Below, piece by piece: positions 55,185-63,039 of a stretch of 63,039 nt of DNA. The position numbers and the translations under genes were made by a program. The DNA comes from Cristatella mucedo. Taxonomy: Eukaryota > Bryozoa > Phylactolaemata > Cristatellidae. Position 1 is the first letter of the stretch; the number at the start of each line of letters is the position of its first letter. The stretch covers positions 1 through 63,039 of the forward strand of contig WPIO01000382.1 in assembly GCA_009760855.2 (NCBI GenBank), in the 5' to 3' direction. Under the pieces are notes generated by a model, which worked only from the letters and a program-made list of their open reading frames with translations, did no database searches and was not told the origin of the DNA.

Positions 55185-56279
55185 TGTAACGCCGAATGCT
55201 CGGCGGAGTAAGCTTGACCTGCCGCTTACCTAGCGGCGTAGCCTATCGCCTAATGCCGTTCGGTGCGCGCCTACGCGCAATAAGCTGGCCGCCACGAAAC
55301 GAGCGTTTCTGGCTCTGACTTGCTTACCGTTACTAAACGGGGTCGTGAGTCCGCGGCGTGAATTAGAAAGCGAGACACACAAATTGGGGATTTTACTGAA
55401 CTTTATTCGCAAGCGCACAAAGTCGCTGCGCGTCTAGTTCAGCTTTATCTCCACACTCCTCGCACGTTCTCAGCTGCACTAACACTCTTGCAGAGGGAAT
55501 ACTCATCTACACTAAGCGCGACCCGGACCCTAAACCCTAACCGGTGAACTAAGAATCCGTTCCCACCTGTGCCGAGGGAATACCCCAAACACGCCAACTT
55601 AAACACTCTTGCGGAGGGAATACTTCTTCACACTGAAGCGCGAACCGGAGTCTAAACCCTACCCGGAGAACTAGAACTCGGTTTTTCACCAGTGCGACAG
55701 GAATACTCCACACACGCCAACTCAAGCACTCCTGCGGAGGAAATACTTCTACACACTGGGGCTGCTTACGTGTGTAATCCGAAACGACCCAAATAGACGG
55801 AGCCCGAACCAGAGTCTAAACCCTGACTGGTGAACTAGAACTCGGTTTCCATCAGTGCGACAGGAATACTCCACGCACGCCAACTCAAGCACTCCTGCGG
55901 AGGAAATACTTCTCCACACTGAAGCACGAACCGGAGCCTAAACCCTACCCGGAGAACTAGGGCTCCACAGACGTCAACTACGCCTAGCTCGCACCGGCAA
56001 ATCCCCATGCCGAGACCACGTGCTAGCGCGCACACACACGACACAAAAGAAACGCAAAATGCCAGCTCGGGCGCGATACGACCGTGTTCGGTGGAGTTCA
56101 ACCGAATCCTCCTAGTGCTGTCTCGTCCTGTTCCGTCCATCGTTGGCGGACTGCCCGCCCTCCTCCCTCGCTTTCAGAGAAACGAGTGCCCGACGGCGTC
56201 GAGGCGCAGAGCCGGACCAAAGACTAAAGACACGAGGCCCAGAGCGAGCGTCGCTCGACTCTTAAATACTTAGCTGAGA
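55185..56279 (-). repeat. GC-rich unit with TATTTAAG, AATAAA and internal tandem repeats (solo-LTR candidate)
   Basis: On the minus strand a TATA-like TATTTAAG lies near 56265 and a poly(A) signal AATAAA near 55405, in the right order. The segment can be delimited as TGTCTCAGC...GGCGTTACA, i.e. TG...CA ends, but no target duplication is visible and no retroviral genes flank it. Its interior holds the 117-164-bp tandem repeats. The 101-codon frame at 55835-56140 mostly covers the repeats and is probably not a protein. Confidence 0.3.
55484..55980. repeat. GC-rich tandem repeat, about four units of 117-164 bp
   Basis: Each unit starts near CACTC(T/C)TGCGGAGG and contains GAATACT, ACCGGAG, CTAAACCCTA and GAACTAG. 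One unit is longer because of an extra 40-50 bp. The CTAAACCCTA phrase is telomere-like but occurs once per unit. Confidence 0.75.
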
Positions 56280-57120
56280 CAATGGGGCAAGAGCTTAGTG
56301 GTATTGGGCCCGACACCAGGGCCCATTACCGTAAGGAATTAATACCGGCACTAGGCCACAGGAATGACCCCTCTGTCCAGCTTGAATGGCGAATGGGTTC
56401 CAGACGATTCTTTTTGGACAGAGTGATGGCGAAGGTTGACAGGCCAGCCAACATCAATCAGCCGCTCCCGTGGGTATCGGACCAATTCTCAAGGCCGACT
56501 CGCCACCGCTGGTCAGAGAGCTTCCTGGCTTGCTCTTAAGCGCTTCCTCTCTAACCGCCCTGACGCTCCTCTCTGGCTCACTGCTCAAGGACAAAGGAGT
56601 TCTAGCCCGCCTCCGAACAGCTCATGTTTGTGCTAAAATTCAGCCAATGCCGGTAAAGTGCTACACACCTGTTGTAATTCGTTATTCGTGTGCATGCACC
56701 TGCTTACACTATGCCGGCTGCTTGCTTATCTGAGCATCAATTGTTTGGTAATGTTTTCCATACAGCATCTGCGTGGCGTTAAGAAAGTGATCCAGTTACC
56801 TGAGGGCACAATGCAAATGTAATATCATTATTATTCTTATTGGTTTTCGCCTCCTGATATAGAGCGCTCTAATGCATGTTCGTTGCGGAATTCTTCAGAA
56901 AACCGAAGTTCTTGCGAACATCGTATGCGAAAACGATACAGCTAAGACCCATTTTAAGTTCTTCTAATCATTTTACCGTAGCACATAGGAAATTACGTGC
57001 CTATGGATATCTAAACGCTTAATGCTTCGGGCTGCTGGGTCTCCCACGCCAGCAGCCTTAGCTACGCCGGCGGCTAGTAACCTGCATGTTAGTTATGATC
57101 GTCAGCTGCTGTTATCGCTT
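56280..57120. other. Unassigned stretch
   Basis: Overlapping plus-strand frames (56282-56733) are GC-driven and unrecognised. No repeat match elsewhere in the window. Confidence 0.35.
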
Positions 57121-57121
57121 C

Positions 57122-57147
57122 GTATGTATGTATGTATGTATGTATGT
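57122..57147. repeat. (GTAT)n microsatellite at a LINE-B tail
   Basis: Six GTAT units directly precede the LINE-B 3' end on the plus strand; probably an altered tail. Confidence 0.8.
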
Positions 57148-57410
57148 ATCTCCGTCAGTAACTCCACAAAGTCATAAAGACCATGTGGGTGTTACGCAGG
57201 AGAGTTTTGTATAGCGCACTCACGGCCTAAACGGCTTTCGGTACGCATTCAGTAGCCAACAGACTTCGTCTCACGCAACAAAGAGAAAGTGGGACGCATA
57301 GCAGAGTTAGGAGAGCAGTTGAGGTAGTGAGTAGCATAGAAATAGCAGTTCAGGACCGCTGAAAAAGATGTGCCATAGTTGGCAGTTGCAGAGTAGTGGA
57401 GATACATTGT
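57148..57410 (-). mobile_element. LINE-B 3' fragment
   Basis: Runs from ATCTCCGTCAGTAACTCC to GGCAGTTG and then shows a short reversed LINE-B tail GGAGATACATTGTAATACATT, indicating a complex junction. Confidence 0.7.
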
Positions 57411-57427
57411 AATACATTAAAAAAGGG

Positions 57428-57760
57428 TGTCAACGACCGACTTAGGAATGCAGACATAGGTAGAGTGTCTCTGCTTGTTTTGCTCGATCTTTCGGCAGCT
57501 TTTGATACTATCGATCACAAAGTTCTTCTAGAGCGCCTCTCATCTCGCCTGGCCATCACTGTAACTGCTCTGCAATGGTTCAGATCCTATCTTAGTGATA
57601 GATTCCAGAGTATTGACGTGAATGAAAAAAGATCACCCGAAGTACCTCTGAAATACGGGGTACCTCAGGGGTCCGTGCTAGGTCTGGTTCTTTTCACTGT
57701 TTATACTCTTCCTCTTGCAAATGTGATTGTCAAGCACAATGTAGGCCTACACTTCAATCA
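57428..57760 (+). mobile_element. LINE-A internal RT fragment
   Basis: Open frame with [16 protein letters not shown] and YGVPQGSVLG. It has neither LINE-A 3' end nor 5' part and stops before the YADD box, so it is not a normal 5'-truncated copy. Confidence 0.75.
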
Positions 57761-57814
57761 CCCACTAAACTAACTCAGTCCTCCAGGTTATATTACTTAG
57801 CTACTCAATTACTT

Positions 57815-57945
57815 TCCTAAAGACTGCTGGCGGCAGATATTTAGTTCTGTAAATCCTCGACTTCAAAACTAACTCCCACAATTCTTACGAAACGAATCGA
57901 CTGTCCTGCTGCCGACTACTGCACATACTTTCCAGACGTCCTAAT
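57815..57945 (+). mobile_element. Old LINE-B fragment
   Basis: Diverged LINE-B phrases (CCACAATTCTTACG, CTGCCGACTACTGCAC). Confidence 0.4.
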
Positions 57946-58232
57946 GGTATGCACACCAAAAGCTGCCTAGACTTTAATAAGAGTGCTACAAGAAAATGTC
58001 TCCAGCTTAGCATCCATTCAGTCCTCTCGGCTATGAGGAGTTTTCGGAAGGAGGTAAATGACATATAAATTGCTTTCTAAGCATTATTGCGACTTGGGTC
58101 ACATTGAGGCATTAAGCGAAACAAGCAAGGCTAGACTAGACTTGAACGTGGGCGTTGATGCTTTTTGCTATTCATTAAAATTTTGGTTTAACCTGAAGAG
58201 TTCGGAGAGGAATGCTCTAAAATAAAGATTCG

Positions 58233-58438
58233 TTACGACGGTATATTATATTGCATTAGAAATTTCAATATCACAGTTATTAAGATTCCATAATGTAAGT
58301 TTCTATAACAGCAGATTTTCGACCACTTTATAAAAGATACGATATCTTTGACTGGCTCGTTGTATGTTTGTGCTTTCAAGCATAGATTCCTGTCATCTGT
58401 CAGCAGCACAACCTCGCGAAACAGAGTGATAGGAACAT
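58233..58438 (-). CDS. SMG6: SMG6/EST1A-like PIN domain, C-terminal exon
   Basis: SMG6 is the endonuclease of nonsense-mediated mRNA decay. After an acceptor ending TTTTCGTTTGTAG the frame reads REVVLLTDDRNL followed by a region with EPVKDIVSFIKW. This matches the end of the SMG6 PIN domain, where LLTDDRN contains a catalytic Asp. SMG5 lacks this block, so SMG6 is preferred. The frame runs about 26 residues past the usual C-terminus before a stop. It lies 239 bp downstream of the partner exon, which leaves little room for the missing middle of the domain. Confidence 0.6.
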
Positions 58439-58677
58439 CTACAAACGAAAACAATAGGTATCAACAAAGATGTTGACAACGAGTCGACATCAACAGAAAG
58501 TCTTGAATGCAGACGATATACTGGTGCAACAGCCGGCTGGCAGTGCGGCAGTCTGCAAATACATGCGAGCCAAACGGCATGTAGAACTGCTGCTTCTGCC
58601 ACCACTGCTGCCAGGAGTGCTCCAGCTAAAGTGCTGCTCGCGAATACAACCGGACTGGGAAGGCACAGGGGCCCTAC

Positions 58678-58793
58678 CGACGAGAGGCACGACGACTTTG
58701 AACTTCCTACTCTCGATGAGCTTCTTGATCAGATACAAATAGTCGACGAAGCAATTGGTGTCATCAATTAGAAATGCCGGCATTATCTCCACT
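58678..58793 (-). CDS. SMG6: SMG6/EST1A-like PIN domain, N-terminal exon
   Basis: Between an acceptor CTCTCAG and a donor GTAGGG, 116 bp encode VEIMPAFLIDDTNCFVDYL followed by LIESRKFKVVVPLV. This matches the first strand and helix of the SMG6 PIN domain, including the first catalytic Asp in DDTN. It ends after the first base of a codon. The central PIN part (around the INELDGL region) is not visible before the next exon. A non-matching open frame lies between (58490-58620). The gene may be damaged or the middle diverged. Confidence 0.6.
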
Positions 58794-58839
58794 CTGAGAG
58801 GTGTATTCTACTTGTCGAACAGAGAGCCTGAAGAGGTGA

Positions 58840-59165
58840 CCACAAGGCAAAAGTAGAGACATGCGATCGGCAGCTCGAGCAGCAGCAATCGCTCCATGCT
58901 GCTTAAGCTCCAAGAAAGTAAGGTCAAAGTTAAAGCAACAGCTGATGGCAAGCCTATTGGCATTAGTGGCTGCATTTAAGTCAACAGTGCTTTACACTCG
59001 CTCTCACGCAAACACAAGTTTACACACACGCGTATGCACACACACACACACACACACACAAAGACGCACACACATGCTTTATGTAGAGGGCAAGGTCCAA
59101 AACAATTTCGTGCAGGTAGGGCTAGACGTAAAATTATTGAGGAGTGCATAGCAAAATCATTGCGT
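58840..59165. other. Unassigned stretch with (CA)n
   Basis: Holds a (CA)n tract at 59037-59060. Upstream exons of the SMG6-like gene would be expected on the minus strand here or beyond, but none was convincing. Confidence 0.35.
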
Positions 59166-59169
59166 ATTC

Positions 59170-59218
59170 AAACCCTAAACCCTAAACCCTAAACCCTAAA
59201 CCCTAAACCCTAAACCCT
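59170..59218. repeat. Telomere-type tract, seven AAACCCT units
   Basis: Seven perfect 7-bp units (TTTAGGG on the other strand). It directly precedes the truncated 5' end of a plus-strand LINE-B. Confidence 0.95.
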
Positions 59219-59221
59219 AAA

Positions 59222-59764
59222 ATACGAACTCAGAAGTTGGTCATCGAGTGAAATTACGAGGTACTTTCATAGTTGGTGCCGCTGTCAAGGTGCAAAGTTC
59301 TTACGCTGACCCACAAGGCCCGCCACGGCTTGGCTCCTTCATACCTAGCTGAACTGCTGCATCAGTTTCAGCCTGTTCGCGCCCTCAGGTCCTGTGTGGA
59401 CAATTAATTAGCTGTCCCATTCCTCCGCTTAAACACAGTTGGCGACAGCAGCTTTAGCTCTGCAGGTCCTAGACTGTGGAACTCGCTTCCACAATTCTTA
59501 CCCAACGACATCTACTCTCCAACTGCCGACTATGGCGCATCTTTTTCAGCAGTCCTGAACTGCTACTTCAATGCTACTCACTACCTCAACTGCTATCCTA
59601 ACTCTGCTATGCTTCCCACTTTCTCTTTGTTGCGTGAGACAAAGTCTGTTGGCTACCGAATGCGTACCGAAATCCGCTTAGGCTGTGAGTGCGCTATACA
59701 AAACTCTCCTGCGTAATACCCACATGGTCTTTATGACTTTGTGGAGTTACTGACGGAGATACAT
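59222..59764 (+). mobile_element. LINE-B C-terminal and 3' fragment
   Basis: Starts in the C-terminal domain (AAAGTTCTTACGCTGACCC) and ends GTTACTGACGGAGATACAT. Its 5' truncation point meets the telomere-type tract. Confidence 0.75.
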
Positions 59765-60174
59765 AAGCGTGGGAATAGTGGCCGTCGGCCTGTGGCCGTG
59801 TCATTGCCATCATGTGGCATCCCCCCTGCCAACGTTCCGTCTGCCTGCCGGACATGCTCGTTGCTGGCATGTGGCTTGTTCCTTGCCTCACAATTCACTT
59901 TCTGCCTATAAGTCGGTCTGTGCCCACGATATCCACTCTCCTCTGTCTCATCACCACGTGCTTCGGAGCAGCACACACGACGGCCAATACGCTAGTACGT
60001 ACACTCGTTCGTTGGCATTGTTTGCGTACGATAAGATACAGCAGTCGTCGACAATGCAACAACTCCCTTATGGGGACTTTGCTCATCGCAGCGCCTCCAT
60101 CGCGCACTCCCACGAGCCCCTACAGGCCCAGGTCCCCCGCCCCGATGCAGGAAGGGAAGGAAACAAATTATTAT
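59765..60174. other. Unassigned stretch
   Basis: Two long overlapping plus-strand frames (59769-60305, 59812-60351) extend into the LINE-B fragment and have no protein-like composition, so they are not called. Confidence 0.4.
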
Positions 60175-60175
60175 C

Positions 60176-60675
60176 ATTTATCTCCATCTGTAACTCCACA
60201 AAGGGCATGTGGGTGTTACGCAGGAGAGTTTTCTGTAGCACACTCACAGCCTATAAGACTTTCGGTACAAATTCGGTGGCCAACAGACTTAGTCTCAGGC
60301 AATAAAGAGAAAGTGAGAACCATAGTAGAGTCAAAAGAGCAGTTGAGGTAGTGAGTAGCATGGAAGTAGCAGCTCAGGAAAGCTGGAAAGGATGTGCCAT
60401 AGTCGGCAGCATGAGTAGTTGTCTTTGCACAAGAATTGTAGAAGTGAGCTCCACAGTCAAGGACCTGCTGAGCAAAAGCTTCCTTTGGCAATGGTCTTTA
60501 AGCGGTGGAATGGAACAGCTAATTCATTGTCCATACAGGACCTGAGGACACCACGAGGCTGAAACTGGTGCAGATGTTCAGCTAAGTATGTATGAGCCGA
60601 GCCGTGGATGGCCCTGTGGGTCAGTGTAGGAACTCTGCTCTGTATCAGCTGATCAACCGGCAGCCATCTTATCTC
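60176..60675 (-). mobile_element. LINE-B fragment, left arm of an inverted pair
   Basis: 3' end at TATCTCCATCTG (60180) extending to the C-terminal domain at about 60670, where a plus-strand copy begins without spacer. Confidence 0.7.
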
Positions 60676-61044
60676 TGTGGACAATAAATTAGCTGTCCCT
60701 TTCCTCCGCTTAAAGACCGTTGGCGATAGAAGCTTTAGCTCTGCAGGTCCTAGACTGTGGAACTAGCTTCACAATTCTTACCCAATGACAACTACTCTCC
60801 TACTGCCGACTGTGGCGCATCCTTTTCAACGGTCCTGAGCTGCTACTTCCATCCTTACTCACTACCTCAACTGCTCTCCTAACTCTGCTATGCAGCCCAC
60901 TTTCTCTTTGTTTCGTGAGACGAAGTCTGGTGGCTACCGAATGCGTACCGACAGTCGCTTAGGCTGTGAGTGCGCTATACAAAACTCTCCTGCGTAACAC
61001 CCACATGGTCTTTATGACTTTGTGGAGTTACAGACAGAGATACA
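60676..61044 (+). mobile_element. LINE-B fragment, right arm of an inverted pair
   Basis: Starts TCTGTGGACAATAAATTAGC and ends GTTACAGACAGAGATACATT. Together with 60176-60675 it forms a near palindrome of about 0.85 kb with 3' ends facing outward. Confidence 0.7.
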
Positions 61045-61047
61045 TTG

Positions 61048-61155
61048 AGAAGAATGCGGTTAGGGGTGACATGCACATGATCAGCATGCAAATATGGTTA
61101 GTGGCAACATGCCCAGTGTCAGCATGCATTAGCACATAAAGGACGAATCACTTAC
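61048..61155 (-). mobile_element. LINE-A 3' UTR fragment
   Basis: GGTTAGGGGTGACATGCACATG and TAGTGGCAACATGCCCAGTG match the LINE-A 3' UTR. Confidence 0.55.
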
Positions 61156-61159
61156 AAAT

Positions 61160-61423
61160 GCTTCAATGCTTAGGAACCACAAATTCAACCGTTTCTTTAG
61201 ACGGAGGGCTTAATGATAGACAATAATTCTCTCATTACTTTACACAAAACGGCTAATTGGATATACTAATTGCTAATCTTAGCCCTCTGCAATATATGGG
61301 AATTCAATATTTCTTAGGTCCAGGCAAATGCTGTAAGAAACAGAACTGTCCTGGCTGAATGTTACAACTGTGGAGGGAATTGCTAAGGCTAGCTAGCACA
61401 CGTGCCGTATTTGTACATCAGGC
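61160..61423. other. Unassigned short stretch
   Basis: No feature recognised. The end resembles in reverse complement the segment near 45060-45180 (ACAACTGTGGAGGGAATTGC and its complement), so it is part of another low-copy repeat. Confidence 0.35.
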
Positions 61424-61482
61424 TAGCCGTAGGGGCTCTTCTGTCGCTATGCAAAAATTGGCTGTTAAATCAGCTAGTATAT
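61424..61482 (+). mobile_element. SINE-1 3' part
   Basis: Only the end GCTCTTCTGTCGCTATGC and GGCTGTTAAATCAGC is present; the tRNA-like head is missing. Confidence 0.55.
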
Positions 61483-61735
61483 CTTATCGATATATATTTT
61501 ATCGGCTTTGGCCCCCTAGGCATTACGATGCTGCGGCAATGTGTGCGCCTTTCTAATCAAACCAGAGACTCTAGCTGCAGCCAGACTCCGACTAAAATGA
61601 GAACGAACAGACACCACAGTTTACAGGCTGAGCTGAGGGCAGACCCAGTACAGACCGATTCCCAGCGAATGAATTACACGCCGCAGTTGCAGTCACGCGG
61701 TATAGGCTGGCGCTAAGTGAGCGTGCAACATTTTA
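61483..61735. repeat. Inverted copy of 43196-43446
   Basis: The segment (for example CCAGAGACTCTAGCTGCAGC) is the reverse complement of the segment at 43196-43446, and each copy is flanked by a SINE-1 and a SINE-3, so the whole composite was copied. Confidence 0.6.
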
Positions 61736-62130
61736 ATAATAATAATGCGCTTGATAAAGCGTCCTCAGAGAACTCGGCAAACTCACGCGATTCCTTATAC
61801 AGCGATGGTTAGGCCTACTGCAGCGACCGGCTGATACAAAAGTGCTGAAGCTTACTTGGCGGACTCTCTCCGATGACTGACCGGAAAGCGTGGGGGAGAG
61901 GGGAATCCTCCTCATTACCGGGCGGCTGGGCAGGCCGAACCGCAGCTTCTAGCAAATTGTGCTAATCCACGGAAAAATTATAATTCCAAACGTTTATGGT
62001 CTCGGGACGCAGATGATAAGAAATTAGCGGGCATTTTGCAGTAGCGGGTATTACTGGGCGATTAGAGATTAGTGGGCAGCCCGGCCGGTCGAAGCCGGAG
62101 GCGTGGCTAGTCGGCCGGGGACAAGGGCGC
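61735..62130 (-). mobile_element. SINE-3 copy with LINE-A tail
   Basis: Begins with the ATA-unit tail AATAATAATAATGCGC and GTCCTCAGAGAACTC (LINE-A end), then runs to the head near GGTCGAAGCC at 62090. It is longer than the copy at 42875-43196 by about 60 bp. Confidence 0.55.
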
Positions 62131-62134
62131 CAAG

Positions 62135-62465
62135 GCCAAGGGGGCGCCAAAAGCAACGTGAAGTGTGTGCATATTAAAAAAAAAATGGTTATGCGGTTAC
62201 ACCAATCCTGATTTCAAGCAAGTTCTTGTTTCAATTGACGTTACCAATGCTAGCTGTGCTAATTAAGCTTATTTACAGACTTTTAGCAAGCTGTAGCCGG
62301 ACGCTCTGGCGGCACACGGGCGACCAAACGGAAACGCAGAGTGGGGCTTCAACCGCCGTGTCCTAGGCTGGCTCTCGCAGAGTGACAAGCACACGGCCGT
62401 TCACCCCTCGTTCATACCACTGTCCGCGTTTCAACTGCCCTTCCGCCTGCTCGCCCTACCCAGCC
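62135..62465. other. Unassigned stretch
   Basis: No exon or known repeat recognised. Confidence 0.35.
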
Positions 62466-62467
62466 GC

Positions 62468-62633
62468 GAGCCGCGATGGCACACCAGAAAAGGTAGTTTC
62501 GCTCACGACCTCCTACCTGAGGTCGTGGGTTCGAATCCTGTCATGGGCGATCCTGTATCACCGCTGCAAGTGGTGGCGATAGCCGTACAGGTTCTTCTGC
62601 GGCTATGCAAAAAAGGGGCTGTTAAATTAGCCG
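62468..62633 (+). mobile_element. SINE-1 copy
   Basis: GAGCCGCGATGGCACACC head, B-box GGTTCGAATCC and the GTTCTTCTGCGGCTATGC tail ending GGCTGTTAAATTAGCC. Confidence 0.8.
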
Positions 62634-62634
62634 G

Positions 62635-63039
62635 TACTTCCTCGGCCGACCTAAGGTCAATGCTGCGTCTACGTCGCAGCTGCGACGCGTCAAACGCGAG
62701 CGCGGCCGGGTACGCCGCGCCAGGGCGAGCCAGCGTGCCGTGGCTTAGCACCGGTATGAGAAGAACTTTGCATAATTATGTGCGATAGCGACTATTGTGT
62801 GACTTTTGACCCGGCTACACTATAAGGATTGTGCTTGACCGCAGTCGCACTCCTTGAGCCACGTCTGCCGGTCGGTGAGTGTAGGGTTGAGCAAGAGCTG
62901 CTTTGGGCTATTACGATATGGGTTTCAGTAATATGGGCTCTTACTAATATTTTATTATTTTACTAATATGGTCTATAAGTAATATGGGTTCGTTGCTAGC
63001 ACTGAGCGCAGAATATCGAGCGCTGCGTATCTACCATTG
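62635..63039. other. Unassigned end of window
   Basis: GC-rich then AT-rich DNA. A short near-repeat (TAATATGGG with TAATATGG variants) occurs at 62930-62990. No gene recognised. Confidence 0.35.

Noticed and set aside
55835-56140. 101-codon minus-strand ORF in the GC-rich unit
   Set aside because: It is mostly a read-through of tandem repeats with frame not conserved between units.
57122-57147. GTAT and ATA tracts as a CRISPR-like or regulatory array
   Set aside because: They are microsatellite tails at LINE 3' ends, with no spacers.
59769-60351. Two long overlapping plus-strand open frames (178 and 179 codons)
   Set aside because: They overlap each other in different frames, run into a LINE-B fragment and have no protein-like composition or recognised motif.
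60176-61044. Twin-priming inversion of a single LINE-B
   Set aside because: Both arms have their own 3' end, so two insertions are more likely than one inverted copy.

Overview
The window reads as a nuclear genome segment of an invertebrate animal, not a bacterium or a plain virus. There are no operons. Most of the DNA is decayed retroposons: two CR1/L2-type LINE families, here called LINE-A and LINE-B, and at least three SINE families. A few short exons with good splice signals lie between them. Two of these look animal: a CARD-like exon (52653-52784, minus) and two exons of an SMG6/EST1A-type PIN nuclease (58233-58793, minus). The species cannot be fixed from the sequence. A 49-bp tract of seven perfect CCCTAAA units (59170-59218) is unusual, because TTAGGG is the common animal telomere repeat.

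The most interesting content is a broken, AT-rich endogenous DNA virus of the Polinton/Maverick (adintovirus-like) type in three blocks. Block 1 (about 4850-10805) holds an A32-like packaging ATPase fused to a penton-like fragment, a DUF5679-like zinc ribbon, an adenain-like protease, an unrecognised 165-codon protein, a minor virion protein with a parvovirus-like phospholipase A2 domain, a fibre-like protein, several small unknown proteins and a possible C-terminal scrap of DNA polymerase B. Block 2 (about 26313-29360) holds two tandem penton-like genes, a coiled-coil minor virion protein and a double-jelly-roll major capsid protein. Block 3 (about 34865-38330) holds a YqaJ-type exonuclease, a phage-tail-fibre-like repeat protein, a zinc-ribbon protein, a retroviral-type integrase and a small membrane protein. 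Nearly all genes carry nonsense codons or frameshifts, so this is a molecular fossil. About ten viral genes share a TATAGA-type motif directly against the start codon, which points to one common promoter type.

Layout: 1-965 unassigned; 980-4260 LINE-A; 4850-10805 viral block 1; 10805-14100 old LINE and SINE debris; 14117-17797 repeat X copy 1 with a LINE-A inside; 17800-24800 mostly non-coding with SINEs, LINE debris and one candidate exon; 24812-26312 repeat X copy 2 directly abutting viral block 2; 29360-33240 LINE debris; 33785-34835 and 39540-40590 two copies of a segmental duplication flanking viral block 3 and a host-like gene with 60-bp coding repeats (38412-39125) that is split by a LINE-B; 41380-41508 candidate exon; 41870-44860 SINEs and LINE-B; 45507-48850 near-complete LINE-B; 49400-51780 nested LINE-A/LINE-B; 52653-52784 CARD-like exon; 55180-56280 GC-rich tandem-repeat unit; 57120-61155 LINE fragments, SMG6-like exons and the telomere-type tract; 61424-62633 SINEs.

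The elements interact. SINE-2 and SINE-3 end in the same 3' sequence as LINE-A, which suggests LINE-A moves them. LINE-A and LINE-B have inserted into one another, into repeat X, into viral block 3 and into the host-like gene.
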